DNA of 64,000 nucleotides from AC-43 sp963728855 (GCA_963728855.1 CAVSLN010000001.1:186001-250000), one strand, 5' to 3'; positions 16,998 through 25,787 are shown, counted from the first letter of the stretch. A program made the numbers and translations. Notes: generated by a model from the sequence alone, not told the origin.

Positions 16998-17543
16998 GTG
17001 GACGAGGCACCGATCCGGCAGATCCAGGAAGTACTCGCGTACGAGAACCGGTACGTCCAGGTGTACGACGACGAGGTGGCGTTCCCGAGCGGGCGGACCG
17101 GGACGTACCTGCGGATCGTGGAGAGCCACGGCCGGCCCGGGGTGGTCGCGCTGGCCCTGGCGTACGGCCGGGTCGCGCTCGTGCACTCGTACCGGTACCC
17201 GACCGGGGCGTGGGAGTGGGGGCTGCCGCGCGGCTTCGGCAGTGCCGACGACCCGGTGGCGAGCATGCTCACCGAGCTGGACGAGGAGCTGGGCGGGCGG
17301 CCGGAGCACCTGGAGCCACTGGTCACCATGACGTCCAACTCGGGGCTGCTGGCCGGACGGGTGGAGATCTTCCTCGCCCGGTACGCCGAGCCGGTCGCGG
17401 CGCCGGCCGACCCGGACGAGATCCACGGGGTGCGTTGGGTGACCGTCGACGAGCTTCGCGGGGAGGTCGCCGACGGGCTGATCGACGACGGGTTCACCCT
17501 GGCGGCGCTGGGTGCCGCGTACGCGAAGGGCCTGCTCACCTGA
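16998..17543 (+). CDS. Nudix hydrolase, ADP-ribose pyrophosphatase-like
   Basis: About 181 residues from the GTG at 16998, which follows GGAAGGA by 5 nt; upstream in-frame starts lie in the promoter region of the divergent fadD gene. The fold elements VALALAYGRVALVHSYRYP and WEWGLPRGFG fit the ADP-ribose pyrophosphatase group. The Nudix box is slightly degenerate: the general-base segment reads TELDEELGG, keeping the metal-binding glutamates but replacing the usual first Arg by Thr. Substrate unknown. Confidence 0.85.
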   Translation: MDEAPIRQIQEVLAYENRYVQVYDDEVAFPSGRTGTYLRIVESHGRPGVVALALAYGRVALVHSYRYPTGAWEWGLPRGFGSADDPVASMLTELDEELGGRPEHLEPLVTMTSNSGLLAGRVEIFLARYAEPVAAPADPDEIHGVRWVTVDELRGEVADGLIDDGFTLAALGAAYAKGLLT

Positions 17544-17551
17544 GCGCCTCG

Positions 17552-17587
17552 CGGGGTCGCCGCAGGAAGGCGCGCTCGGCGACCCCG
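17552..17587. terminator. Bidirectional hairpin between convergent genes
   Basis: CGGGGTCGCCG at 17552-17562 pairs perfectly with CGGCGACCCCG at 17577-17587 around a 14-nt loop. It lies between the 3' ends of the Nudix and ABC permease genes. There is no T-run, as is usual in such GC-rich genomes. Confidence 0.65.
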
Positions 17588-17591
17588 GGGC

Positions 17592-18470
17592 TCAGCTCGT
17601 GACGTCCCGGCCCCCGAACCGGGCCCAGGCGGCGCTGCCGAACACCGCGATGTACGCGAGGGCGGACAGCACCCCGGGCAGCACCCGGTCGTACGCGGGC
17701 GGGTCGCGCAGCAGCTCGCCGAACGCCGTCCAGTAGTGCGTCGGCAGGTACTGGTGGATCGCCGACAGCTGCGGGATCACGTCCATGATCTCGCTGCCCA
17801 CCGCCAGCACCATGATCGCGATGGTGGCCCCGATCGGCTGCTCGGTCAGCGTGGACACGAACATGCCGAGCGCGCCCAGCGCGGTAAGGCACAGCGCGAG
17901 GTACCCGCAGACCGCGGCCAGGCGGTACAGCCCGGACAGGAACGACAACTGGGTACCGGAGAGCGTGACGATCGGACCGTTGCCGTACACGAGCAGCCCG
18001 AGCCCCGCCCCGACCCCGGCCACCAGCAGCGTGGCGGCCAGCGCGAAGACCGCGACCGCGGCGAACTTGACCACCAGCAGCCGGGTCCGGTCCACCGGTA
18101 CGGCGAGCAGGTACCGCAGCGTGCCCAGGTTGGCCTCGCCGGCGACCGAGTCGGCCGAGATCGAGGCCACCGCGATCGGCAGGAACAGCGGCATCTCCAA
18201 CGCCAGCGCGGCGAGCGCGGCGAACAGCCCGTTCTGGGTGATCTGGTCGATGAAGGTCGCCGGCCCGCCGTCGCCGCCGCCGCCCGACGGCGGGGACAGC
18301 TTCACCGCGATGACCACCAGTACGGGCACCGCGGCCAGGATCGCCATGCCCACCCAGTTGCGCCGGCGCCCGAAGATCAGGACCAGCTCGGAGCGGAAGA
18401 ACCGGGTGGAGAAGCGCTGGGGCGCCACCACGTCAGCCGGCACGGCCGCGTCGGCGTCAGCCACTGACAT
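17592..18470 (-). CDS. ABC-2 type transporter permease
   Basis: A 292-residue membrane protein with about six predicted helices, for example WVGMAILAAVPVLVVIAVKL near residue 40 and FAAVAVFALAATLLVAGVGA near residue 135. The long extracytoplasmic stretch after helix 1 is Gly- and Pro-rich. Its ATG lies inside the 3' end of the ATPase gene (14-bp overlap), so the two form one exporter. The adjacent LolA-like secreted protein may belong to the same system. Confidence 0.88.
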   Translation of the reverse strand: MSVADADAAVPADVVAPQRFSTRFFRSELVLIFGRRRNWVGMAILAAVPVLVVIAVKLSPPSGGGGDGGPATFIDQITQNGLFAALAALALEMPLFLPIAVASISADSVAGEANLGTLRYLLAVPVDRTRLLVVKFAAVAVFALAATLLVAGVGAGLGLLVYGNGPIVTLSGTQLSFLSGLYRLAAVCGYLALCLTALGALGMFVSTLTEQPIGATIAIMVLAVGSEIMDVIPQLSAIHQYLPTHYWTAFGELLRDPPAYDRVLPGVLSALAYIAVFGSAAWARFGGRDVTS

Positions 18471-19392
18471 CGAAGCCCTCCCCGGTCAGCTGGACGAACA
18501 TCTCCTCCAGGTCGGCGCTCTGCACGCCGAACCCGCGTACCGGCACGTCCGCGTGCACCAGCGCGGCCACCACCTTCTCGGGTACCACCTCGCCGAGCAG
18601 GCCGCTGACCGTGTCGCCGGCCGTCCGTACCTCGGTCAGGCCCAGCTCGGTCAGCACCCGCGCCGCACCGCCCGGGTCGCCGGACAGTACCTGCGCCCGC
18701 GGTGCCGTACGCGCCCGCAGCTCGGCCAGCGGCCCCTGCGCGACGAGCTTGCCGAGGTGCATCACGCCCACGTGCGAGCAGACCTGCTCGACCTCGGAGA
18801 GCAGGTGGGTGGAGAGCAGGACGGTGGTACCGGTGGCGGCCAGCGCGGTCAGCAGGCTGCGTACCTCCCGGGTGCCCTGCGGGTCCAGCCCGTTGGTCGG
18901 CTCGTCGAGGATCAGCAGGTCACGGGGGCGCAGCAGGGCGGCCGCGATGGCCAGCCGCTGGCGCATGCCGAGGGAGTAGTGCCGGTAGCGCTTGGCGGCC
19001 GCGGCGAGCAGCCCGACCCGGTCCAGCGCCGCGTCGGTCCGGCGGCGGGCGGTCGACCCGTTGACGGTACGGTCGGCCGCGTCCAGCCGCAGCAGGTTCG
19101 CCCGCCCGGACAGGTACGGGTGGAACGCCGGCCCCTCGACCAGCGCGCCGACCCGGGGCAGCACCCGCGCGGCCCGTCCCGGCATCGGCTCACCGAGCAG
19201 CGCGTGCGTACCGGCGGTCGGCCGTACCAGCCCGAGCAGCAGCCGGATCGTCGTGGTCTTACCCGAACCGTTCGGGCCGAGGAAGCCGTACACGCCGCCA
19301 TGCGGTACGGCCAGGTCGACGGCGTTCACCGCGACCTGGCCGGACCGGAACCGCTTGGTCAACCCCGCAGAAGAGACGGCCAAGTCAGTCAT
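18457..19392 (-). CDS. ABC transporter ATP-binding protein
   Basis: A 311-residue ATPase. Walker A is GPNGSGKTT near residue 40, the signature is YSLGMRQRLAIAAALL, Walker B is LLILDEPTNGLDPQG and the switch His is in LLSTHLLSEVEQV. The C-terminal 80 residues resemble the regulatory extension of ABC-2 exporters of the antibiotic or lipid type. The ATG at 19392 gives MTDLAVSSAGLTKRF; the long open frame upstream is a shadow of the LolA-like gene. Second gene of a three-gene operon. Confidence 0.93.
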   Translation of the reverse strand: MTDLAVSSAGLTKRFRSGQVAVNAVDLAVPHGGVYGFLGPNGSGKTTTIRLLLGLVRPTAGTHALLGEPMPGRAARVLPRVGALVEGPAFHPYLSGRANLLRLDAADRTVNGSTARRRTDAALDRVGLLAAAAKRYRHYSLGMRQRLAIAAALLRPRDLLILDEPTNGLDPQGTREVRSLLTALAATGTTVLLSTHLLSEVEQVCSHVGVMHLGKLVAQGPLAELRARTAPRAQVLSGDPGGAARVLTELGLTEVRTAGDTVSGLLGEVVPEKVVAALVHADVPVRGFGVQSADLEEMFVQLTGEGFDVSG

Positions 19393-19397
19393 GGGCA

Positions 19398-20585
19398 CTA
19401 CTTGAGCGCAGCTGCCGGGTCGGCGGCCGCCGCGGCCAGGCGGTCGGGGGAGACCGACCCGACCAGCACCCGGCCGTCGTCGGTGAGCAGGGCGGTGAAC
19501 AGTCGGGACTCGACCAGGTGGCCGCTGCCCCAGGAGCCGTGCACCTCCGGCAGGGTCTTCAGGAAGGACTCCAGGCCCGCGGCGCTGCCGGCGTCCGGCT
19601 TCGGCGCGGTGCCGGGCGCGTCCTGCGGGAGCCGGGCGACGAGGATGGCCGTCCAGCCCTTGCCGATGACGGTGCTCTTCGGCTCGCTCCCGGGGAGGGG
19701 CTTCGCCGGCTCGGTACCCGGGGCGTCCTTGCCGTTCGGGGCGTCCTTGCCGTTCAGGAGGCCCTTGCCGCCCTCGTCGACCTTGGTGCCCGGCGGCGGG
19801 GTGAACGCGAAGACGCTCGCGTCCGGCCGCTGGAAGCTCACCTGGGTGAAGGCGATCTCGAACGCCGGCCGGTTGGGCTCGGCGCGCGCGAAGACCTCGA
19901 CGCGCGTCGGGATGTGCGCCGTACCGTCGATCGCGATCCGTACCTGGGCCACCAGCGAGCCGGTGTCCCTGGGCGCCAGTACCAGCTCGTACGCGGGCCG
20001 TCCGGCCACCGTCGCGCTGCCGTCGGTGCTCACCGAGGTGGTCGGGTCGAGCGCGGCGAGCACCCGGTCGGCCACCTCCTGCGGTGTCGTCGGGAGGTCG
20101 GACGGGAGCCCGCTCGGGGTGACCTTCGGGGCCACGCCTGGCGCCTTCGCGTCGGCGGAGTCCTTGAGGTGGGTCGCGGTGTTGTCCGCGCTGGACCAGA
20201 TCCAGGTGTCCGCCCCGTTGTGGATGATGTCGGACTCGCCGACCGCGCCCAGCAGCGCGACCCGCGCCTTGTCCGGGCCGGAGTACCAGACCCGCAGCGT
20301 GTGCGAGCCGGAGATCAGCGAGTTGAGCTGGGCGCTGCCGTCCCCGCCCGTACCCGCCGGGAGCGCGGGCAGACCCAGGTCGGCGCGCTCGACCACGGTG
20401 CCGGAGACCCCGTCCAGCTTCGCGGTCTGCAGGTCGACCAGCAGCTGGGCGGCGCTGCGCGGGGGGAGGCTCGCACCGGCTGAGGCGGTCAGCGCGGTCG
20501 CGACCACACCGCCGCCGATGATGGCCACCAGCACGCCGGCCGGTACCGCCCACCGGAGCACCGGTCGGGACGCCATGACGGACAT
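19398..20585 (-). CDS. Secreted LolA-like protein
   Basis: A 395-residue protein with an N-terminal signal anchor (VLRWAVPAGVLVAIIGGGVV) and a LolA/LppX-type lipid-binding beta fold predicted from patterns such as GVSGTVVERADLGLP, VWYSGPDKARVALL and DTWIWSSADNT. A 6-residue repeat (NGKDAP) sits in a low-complexity region near residue 280. GAGGAGG precedes the ATG by 7 nt. It leads the operon with the ABC ATPase and permease, and is divergent from a two-component system, so it may be a lipoprotein or cell-envelope sensor or carrier for that exporter. Confidence 0.8.
   Translation of the reverse strand: MSVMASRPVLRWAVPAGVLVAIIGGGVVATALTASAGASLPPRSAAQLLVDLQTAKLDGVSGTVVERADLGLPALPAGTGGDGSAQLNSLISGSHTLRVWYSGPDKARVALLGAVGESDIIHNGADTWIWSSADNTATHLKDSADAKAPGVAPKVTPSGLPSDLPTTPQEVADRVLAALDPTTSVSTDGSATVAGRPAYELVLAPRDTGSLVAQVRIAIDGTAHIPTRVEVFARAEPNRPAFEIAFTQVSFQRPDASVFAFTPPPGTKVDEGGKGLLNGKDAPNGKDAPGTEPAKPLPGSEPKSTVIGKGWTAILVARLPQDAPGTAPKPDAGSAAGLESFLKTLPEVHGSWGSGHLVESRLFTALLTDDGRVLVGSVSPDRLAAAAADPAAALK
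19720..19755 (-). repeat. 18-bp tandem repeat coding NGKDAP
   Basis: Two perfect 18-bp copies (19720-19737 and 19738-19755) inside the LolA-like gene give a repeated 6-residue segment in a Pro/Gly-rich linker. Probably a slippage product. Confidence 0.8.
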
Positions 20586-20647
20586 GTTAACGCCTCCTCA
20601 AATTGCATCGTCTGACCCCATCGTGCGGCGGTCGACCTGTGCGCGGC

Positions 20648-20673
20648 CTGAGACCTCCTGAGAAAAGCTGAGT
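20648..20673 (+). promoter_or_regulatory. Triple CTGAGA repeat upstream of response regulator
   Basis: CTGAGA at 20648, CTGAGA at 20658 and CTGAGT at 20668 repeat with an exact 10-bp period in the 163-bp gap between the LolA-like and response regulator genes. OmpR-family regulators bind tandem direct repeats on one helix face, so this is the likely autoregulatory operator shared with the divergent exporter operon. Confidence 0.6.
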
Positions 20674-20748
20674 CGATGGGCCGTGCTCGCCTCGCCACAA
20701 ACCGCCCGCGGCTGCGCCCGGCGGGAACGGCGTGCCACCCTGGGAGCC

Positions 20749-21417
20749 ATGCGGGTGCTGGTGGTGGAGGACGAGCCGCGGCTGGCTCGCGCGTTGCAGC
20801 GCGGGCTGGCCGCCGAGGGCTACGCGGTCGACCTGGCCGCCGACGGGCTCGTCGGGCTGGAGGCGGCCAGACATGAGGGGTACGACGCGATCGTCCTCGA
20901 CATCATGCTCCCCGGCCTGTCCGGGTACCGGATCGTGCGTACGCTGCGCGCCGAGGGCAACTGGGTGCCGGTGCTCATGCTGTCCGCCAAGGACGGCGAG
21001 TACGACCAGGCCGACGGGCTCGACGCGGGCGCCGACGACTACCTGACCAAGCCGTTCTCGTTCGTGGTGCTGCTGGCCAAGCTCCGCGCCGTCCTGCGCC
21101 GGGGTGCGCCGGAGCGGCCGGCCGTGCTGACCGCCGGCACGCTGAGCCTGGACCCGGCCACCCGGCGGGTGACCCGGGAGGGCGACGACATCGCGCTGAC
21201 CACGCGGGAGTTCGCGTTGCTGGAGTACCTGATGCGGCACCGCGACGAGGTGGTCACCAAGACCGAGCTGCTCGACCACGTCTGGGACGCCGGCGCAGAC
21301 ACCGACCCCAACGTGGTCGAGGTCTACGTCGGCTACCTCCGGCGCAAGATCGACCAACCGTACGACCAACGCTCGCTGCAGACCGTCCGCGGCGCGGGGT
21401 ACCGGCTGGTGGGCTGA
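20749..21417 (+). CDS. OmpR/PhoB-family response regulator
   Basis: A 222-residue regulator. The receiver domain starts MRVLVVEDEPRLARAL with the acidic pocket, phosphoacceptor Asp51 in DAIVLDIMLPGLSG, and the conserved Lys in YLTKPFSF. The C-terminal winged helix includes LTTREFALLEYLMRH and YVGYLRRKID. The ATG at 20749 follows GGGAG. The cognate kinase gene begins 70 bp downstream. The CTGAGA repeats just upstream are its probable target. Confidence 0.94.
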   Translation: MRVLVVEDEPRLARALQRGLAAEGYAVDLAADGLVGLEAARHEGYDAIVLDIMLPGLSGYRIVRTLRAEGNWVPVLMLSAKDGEYDQADGLDAGADDYLTKPFSFVVLLAKLRAVLRRGAPERPAVLTAGTLSLDPATRRVTREGDDIALTTREFALLEYLMRHRDEVVTKTELLDHVWDAGADTDPNVVEVYVGYLRRKIDQPYDQRSLQTVRGAGYRLVG

Positions 21418-21487
21418 TGAACGGGGTGGTGAGCGGGAGGAGCGCCGAGCGCGGCGAGCGCGGGGTGACAGGCGGGAGCGTGGAGTA

Positions 21488-22879
21488 ATGGGCTGGTTCC
21501 GGCGGATGTCGCTGCGCGGCCGGCTGATCCTCATCGGGGCCAGCGGGCTCGCCTGTGGCCTGGCGCTGGGCGGGCTGGTCCTCGTGAGCGTCCTGCACCT
21601 GGTGCTCGACCAGTCCCTCGACGCGGGTGCCCGCAAGACCGCCAGCAACGTCGCCGCGCTGGTCGAGGCGAACCGGCTGTCCGACCCGATCCCGACCGCG
21701 GGCACCCAGCTGGTCCAGGTGGTCGACGACCAGAACCGGATCCGGGCCGCATCGGTCGGCACCGACCGGCTGACCCCGCTGCTGCACGGCGACGAGCTGG
21801 CGCGGGCGCGGTCCGGTCACGTGGTGACGATCGGCGGCGACCGGGTCGGCATCGAGGGCGAGCTGCGGGTGGTCTCCCAGCAGGCGGCCGGCGGGCGTAC
21901 GGTGCTCGTCGCGGCCCCCGAACACGACGTCCGGCAGAGCCTGAGCGCGGTCGCCCACGCGCTGCTCGTCGCGTACCCGCTGCTGCTGCTCAGCCTGACC
22001 GCCCTCGCCTGGTGGGTGGTGGGCTGGACGCTGCACCCGGTGGAGCGGCTGCGCCAGGGTGCCGAGGACATCAGCGCGGCCCAGGTCGGCCGGCTGCCCG
22101 TACCGGAGGGCGACGACGAGCTGCACCGCCTCGCCGTCACGCTCAACCGGATGCTCGACCGGCTGGAGGCGGCCCGGGTCCGGCAGCGCGCCTTCGTCGC
22201 CGACGCCGCGCACGAGTTGCGCAGCCCGATCGCGTCCCTGCGTACCCAGCTCGACGTCGCCGCGCACCTGGGCGAGCCGCCCGTCGCCGGGGACCTGAGC
22301 CCCGAGGTCGACCGGCTCGGCCGGCTGGTCGACGACCTGCTGCTGCTGGCCCGGGCCGACGAGGGCGACCCCGGCCTGCGCCGGCGCGAGCCGGTCGAGG
22401 TGTCCCGCCTGCTGGCCGAGGTGGTGTCGGCGTGGGCCGGCGCCCGGGTACCGGTGACCGCGGCCCCGTCGAGTCCACAGTGGACAGTCGGGGACCCGCT
22501 GGCCCTGCGGCGCGTGGTGGACAACCTGGTCGCCAACGCGATCCGGTACGCGGCCTCGACGGTGACCCTCGCCGTACGCCACTCGGCCGACCGGGTCGTG
22601 CTCACGGTCACGGATGACGGGCCGGGCATCGCCGAGGCCGACCGGGCCCGGGTGTTCGACCGCTTCACGCGGCTGGACGACGCCCGTACCCGCGACTCGG
22701 GCGGCGCCGGGCTGGGCCTGGCGATCGTCCGCGAGCTGGTACGGCTGCACGGCGGTACGGTCACCCTCGGCGACGCGGCACCCGGGCTCCGGGTCGCCGT
22801 CGCCCTCCCCGCGACCGAGCCGTTTACAACCCCAGCCGAGCCCCGCGAAGCCGTCCGGTCAGCTCCTCCGGCCCGGTGA
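21488..22879 (+). CDS. Sensor histidine kinase
   Basis: A 463-residue membrane kinase. Helix 1 is at about residues 11-40, an extracytoplasmic sensor region follows to about 150, helix 2 is at about 153-180, then HAMP and the dimerisation domain with phosphoacceptor His242 in VADAAHELRSPIAS. ATP-binding motifs are DNLVANAIRYA (N box), VTDDGPGI (G1) and GGAGLGLAIVREL (G2). It pairs with the upstream response regulator. The 3' end overlaps the convergent DinB-like gene by 56 bp. The signal sensed is unknown; the divergent exporter suggests envelope stress. Confidence 0.93.
   Translation: MGWFRRMSLRGRLILIGASGLACGLALGGLVLVSVLHLVLDQSLDAGARKTASNVAALVEANRLSDPIPTAGTQLVQVVDDQNRIRAASVGTDRLTPLLHGDELARARSGHVVTIGGDRVGIEGELRVVSQQAAGGRTVLVAAPEHDVRQSLSAVAHALLVAYPLLLLSLTALAWWVVGWTLHPVERLRQGAEDISAAQVGRLPVPEGDDELHRLAVTLNRMLDRLEAARVRQRAFVADAAHELRSPIASLRTQLDVAAHLGEPPVAGDLSPEVDRLGRLVDDLLLLARADEGDPGLRRREPVEVSRLLAEVVSAWAGARVPVTAAPSSPQWTVGDPLALRRVVDNLVANAIRYAASTVTLAVRHSADRVVLTVTDDGPGIAEADRARVFDRFTRLDDARTRDSGGAGLGLAIVRELVRLHGGTVTLGDAAPGLRVAVALPATEPFTTPAEPREAVRSAPPAR
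22473..22485. repeat. Copy 2 of 13-bp palindrome GTCCACWGTGGAC
   Basis: GTCCACAGTGGAC inside the kinase gene, read in a different frame from copy 1 (Ser-Pro-Gln-Trp). Confidence 0.8.
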
Positions 22880-23459
22880 CCTCGACCCGGGCGGCCCGCT
22901 GCCGTCCAGACAGGAAGAGCGCCAGCTCACCCGGGTCCCCGGTGACGGTGACGACCGGCTCGCCGCGACCGGCCCGGCCGTACCCGTAGCCGGGCGCCTC
23001 GATCCGTACCCCGGCGGGGAACCGGCGCAACGCCAGCCGTGCCCTGCCAGCCAATCCGGCCCAGAGCGCCCGGCTGTGCGCCCTGCCCAGGACGCGGGGC
23101 TGCCAGTCGGGCCGGGCCCGCCGTACGTCCTCGTGGTGGATGAAGAACTCCTGTGTGTTGGCGATCCGGTCCAGCGGCCCGATGGCGGCGAACGTCCATA
23201 CCGGCGCCCTCCGGACCGCAGCGACCAGCTCCTCGTACGGCCGGGCGGCGGCGGCCCGGCGTACCCGCTCGTTGTGCCCGGCGAGCGGCTTGACCAGGAT
23301 CCCCGCCGCGGCATCGGGCCGGCGCTCCCGGACCAGGAGGTGCGCGGCGAGGTCCCGGGTCGTCCAGCCCTCGCAGAGCGTCGGGCGATCCGGTCCCACC
23401 TCCGTGAAGAGGTCACAGAGGGCGGAGCGCTCGACCTGGGCGAAATTGGTACGGGTCAC
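22824..23459 (-). CDS. DinB-like metal-binding protein (TIGR03085 type)
   Basis: A 211-residue member of the maleylpyruvate isomerase/DinB-like four-helix bundle. The metal-ligand histidines are probably those in WTTRDLAAHLLVRE and EFFIHHEDVRRARP, and LCEGWTTRDLAAH is the family signature. The C-terminal region (VVTVTGDPGELALFLSGR) is the second conserved segment of the actinobacterial TIGR03085 group, whose reaction is unknown. It may use mycothiol, by analogy with relatives. Convergent with the sensor kinase gene. Confidence 0.85.
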   Translation of the reverse strand: MTRTNFAQVERSALCDLFTEVGPDRPTLCEGWTTRDLAAHLLVRERRPDAAAGILVKPLAGHNERVRRAAAARPYEELVAAVRRAPVWTFAAIGPLDRIANTQEFFIHHEDVRRARPDWQPRVLGRAHSRALWAGLAGRARLALRRFPAGVRIEAPGYGYGRAGRGEPVVTVTGDPGELALFLSGRQRAARVEVTGPEELTGRLRGARLGL

Positions 23460-23468
23460 CAGGCGAGG

Positions 23469-24092
23469 TTACCGTGCGGTACCCGCCGGCGCGGGAACCT
23501 GGAGCGGTTCCATGAGGTACCGCCGGACGTTCGGGGCGACCGCGGCGACCACGGTGTCGGGGTCGGCGCTGGCCAGCGGTTCGAGCTTCACCACGTACCG
23601 GATCATGGCCAGGCCGATCATCTGCGACGCCAGCAGCGAGCCGCGCAGCTGTGCCTCGGCGGCGTCGGCGATGTCCAGATGGGCGACCACCCGGCGCAGG
23701 ATCTTCGCGGCGACGAACTCCCGCAGCATCCGCGCCGACCACTCATGCTGTACCCCGCTGCGCACCAGCGCCAGCACGGCCGGCCCGGTCACCGGGTGGT
23801 CCCACACCGCCAGGAAGTTGCGGATGAGCCGCTCGGGCAGGCCGTCGCGGTCGCCGGCCACGATCTTCGTCACCAGGGCGCCCGGGTCGATCGGCGCCTC
23901 GACCGTGGCCAGGAACAGGTCGTCCTTGGTGCCGAAGTAGTGATGGACCAGCGCGGGATCGACTCCCGCGCTGGTCGCGATGGCCCGGATGGACGCGCCG
24001 TCGTACCCCCGTTCGGCGAAGGTCTTCCGCGCTGCCTTGAGGATCGCCTCCCGGGTGTCCTGGTTGCCCGGGCGTCGACCGGTCCGCGCCAT
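23469..24092 (-). CDS. TetR-family transcriptional regulator
   Basis: A 207-residue repressor. The helix-turn-helix is at about residues 25-50, IRAIATSAGVDPALVHHYFG, and the C-terminal ligand domain resembles the group of efflux repressors. I chose the ATG at 24092, 5-6 nt after GAGG; a GTG at 24098 leaves no ribosome-site spacing. It closes an operon behind the ABC ATPase and permease genes and probably represses them through the GTTGA-N2-TCAAC dyad upstream of the ATPase. Confidence 0.9.
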   Translation of the reverse strand: MARTGRRPGNQDTREAILKAARKTFAERGYDGASIRAIATSAGVDPALVHHYFGTKDDLFLATVEAPIDPGALVTKIVAGDRDGLPERLIRNFLAVWDHPVTGPAVLALVRSGVQHEWSARMLREFVAAKILRRVVAHLDIADAAEAQLRGSLLASQMIGLAMIRYVVKLEPLASADPDTVVAAVAPNVRRYLMEPLQVPAPAGTAR

Positions 24093-24099
24093 GCTCACC

Positions 24100-24837
24100 T
24101 CATCCCGTACGCCGCCGCAGCGTCGCGGCGGCGAGGCTGAGGGCGAGGATCGCGCTGCCGCCCACGATCGCCAGATCCCGCCACATTAGCCCGGTCGCGT
24201 CGACGTGCCTGCCGACCTCCTGCAGCGCCTCCACCGCATAGGTGAGCGGCATCACCCTGGACAGCGCCTGCATCCAGCCGGCCATCTGGTCGCGGGGGGC
24301 GAACAGCCCGCACAGGAACACCTGCGGGAAGAGCACCGCCGGGATGAACTGCACCGCCTGGAACTCGTTGGCGGCGAAGGCGCTGAAGAAGAGCCCCAGC
24401 GCCATGCCGAGGATCGCGTCGGCCACGGCGATGACGATGACCAGGCCGATGTTGCCGGCGGTCTTCAGGTCGAACGCCCAGTACGCCAGGGCGGCGGCCG
24501 CGCTCGCCTGGATCGTGGCGAGGATGCCGAAGGCGAGCCCGTACCCGAACAGCAGGTCCGGCTTGTGCAGCGGGGTGGTGAGCAGGCGCTCCAGCGTGCC
24601 GCTGGTCCGCTCCCGCAGCATCGCCACGCTGGTGATGATGAACATCAGCGCGAGCGGGAAGAGGCCCAGCATGATCAGGCCGATCCGGTCGAAGGCCCCG
24701 GGCTGCTTGTCGAAGAGGTAGTACACGAGGGTCAGCAGCGCCAGCGGTACGACGATCACCAGCGCGATCGTGCGCTTGTCGTGGCGCAGCTGGGACAGGA
24801 TGCGCCAGGTGGTACGCAGCATGATGTGCAGTGACAT
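24100..24837 (-). CDS. ABC-2 type exporter permease
   Basis: A 245-residue permease with six predicted helices. The family signature MLRERTSGTLERLLTTPL follows helix 2, and the C-terminal FAPRDQMAGWMQALSRVMPL precedes the last helix. These features match the drug or polyketide ABC-2 exporters. The ATG at 24837 begins 2 bp after the ATPase stop, so both are cotranslated with the TetR gene downstream. The substrate is not known. Confidence 0.9.
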   Translation of the reverse strand: MSLHIMLRTTWRILSQLRHDKRTIALVIVVPLALLTLVYYLFDKQPGAFDRIGLIMLGLFPLALMFIITSVAMLRERTSGTLERLLTTPLHKPDLLFGYGLAFGILATIQASAAAALAYWAFDLKTAGNIGLVIVIAVADAILGMALGLFFSAFAANEFQAVQFIPAVLFPQVFLCGLFAPRDQMAGWMQALSRVMPLTYAVEALQEVGRHVDATGLMWRDLAIVGGSAILALSLAAATLRRRTG

Positions 24838-24839
24838 GG

Positions 24840-25568
24840 TCAGCTCACCCCCGCCGGCTCGTGCGAGCGGATCAGGTTCAGGAAGGCCGCGTCGAGGTCG
24901 TCCGTACCGCCGGCGGCGCGTACGGCCGGGACCGTGTCGTCGGCGATGATGTGCCCCTCCCGGATGAGGATCAGCCGGTCGCACCGGCTCGCCTCGTCCA
25001 TGACGTGGCTCGACACGAGCAGGGTCGTGCCACTGGCGGCCAGCTCTCGGAACTTGTGCCACAGCTCGTCGCGCAGCACCGGATCCAGCCCCACGGTCGG
25101 CTCGTCGAGCACCAGCAGCTTCGGCCGGCCCAGCAGCGCGCAGGCGAGCGAGGCCCGGCTGAACTGCCCGCCGGACAGCGAGCCGACGAGCTGGTCGGCG
25201 GCGTCGGCGAGGCCGACGTCGGCGATCGCCTGGTCCGCGTCTGCGCGCGTCGTGTCCGGGTACAGCGAGGCGAAGTAGCGGGTGTTCTCCCGTACGGTCA
25301 GGTCGGTGTACACGCTCGGTGCCTGGGTCACGTAGCCGATCTGGCGGCGCAGCGGGGGCGAGCCGGCGGGATGGCCGAGCACGGTGACACGGCCGGACCG
25401 CACTTTCTGTACGCCCACGATCGCCCGCATCAGGGTGGTCTTGCCGCTGCCGCTCGGGCCGAGCAGGCCGGTGACCTGCCCGACCGGGACGGTGGTGCTG
25501 ATGCCGGGCAGGACGGTCCGCTTGCCACGCACGACGACGAGGTCCTTGACCTCGATCGCGACGTCCAT
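24840..25568 (-). CDS. ABC exporter ATP-binding protein
   Basis: A 242-residue ATPase with Walker A GLLGPSGSGKTT, signature SLSGGQFSRASLACALL, Walker B LLVLDEPTVGLDP and switch His in LLVSSHVMDEA. The ATG at 25568 follows GGGAGGG. It is the first gene of the ATPase-permease-TetR operon. An inverted repeat 29-40 bp upstream is the likely TetR operator. Confidence 0.93.
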   Translation of the reverse strand: MDVAIEVKDLVVVRGKRTVLPGISTTVPVGQVTGLLGPSGSGKTTLMRAIVGVQKVRSGRVTVLGHPAGSPPLRRQIGYVTQAPSVYTDLTVRENTRYFASLYPDTTRADADQAIADVGLADAADQLVGSLSGGQFSRASLACALLGRPKLLVLDEPTVGLDPVLRDELWHKFRELAASGTTLLVSSHVMDEASRCDRLILIREGHIIADDTVPAVRAAGGTDDLDAAFLNLIRSHEPAGVS

Positions 25569-25594
25569 GAGATCCCTCCCAAAGAACTCATCAA

Positions 25595-25611
25595 GTGTTG
25601 AACTCAACGCT
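25595..25611. promoter_or_regulatory. Probable TetR operator
   Basis: GTTGA-AC-TCAAC at 25597-25608 is a perfect 5-bp inverted repeat, extended by flanking AGT and GCT. It sits 29-40 bp before the ATPase start, overlapping the expected promoter, and suits autoregulation by the TetR protein of the same operon. Confidence 0.55.
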
Positions 25612-25748
25612 AGATGAAATCTGGCCGACCCGTCAAGCGAAGGCCGTGGTTGGCGACCGGTCCGGGTCGCCGCGTCGCGTAGCTTGTCGGAGCGGCGCCC
25701 AGCCAGCGTTCGTCGGCGGCGTCAGGCGCCGCCGAGCCAGACTGGTCG

Positions 25749-25770
25749 TTGACTTCGAGTGCGCTCAAAG
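25749..25770 (+). promoter_or_regulatory. MerR-type promoter dyad
   Basis: TTGACT (25749-25754) overlaps a near-palindrome CTTCGAGTGCGCTCAAAG (25753-25770). This resembles the dyad in MerR-controlled promoters and lies 18-39 bp before the MerR start. No clear -10 box follows. A hairpin (CGGCGGCG, loop TCAGG, CGCCGCCG) lies just upstream at 25714-25734. Confidence 0.45.
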
Positions 25771-25787
25771 GGGAAGGGGTGGGAGGC

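Noticed and set aside
25714..25734. GC-rich hairpin between ABC and MerR genes
   Set aside because: It looks like a terminator but lies between divergent starts where none is needed; may be a relic or chance in GC-rich DNA.
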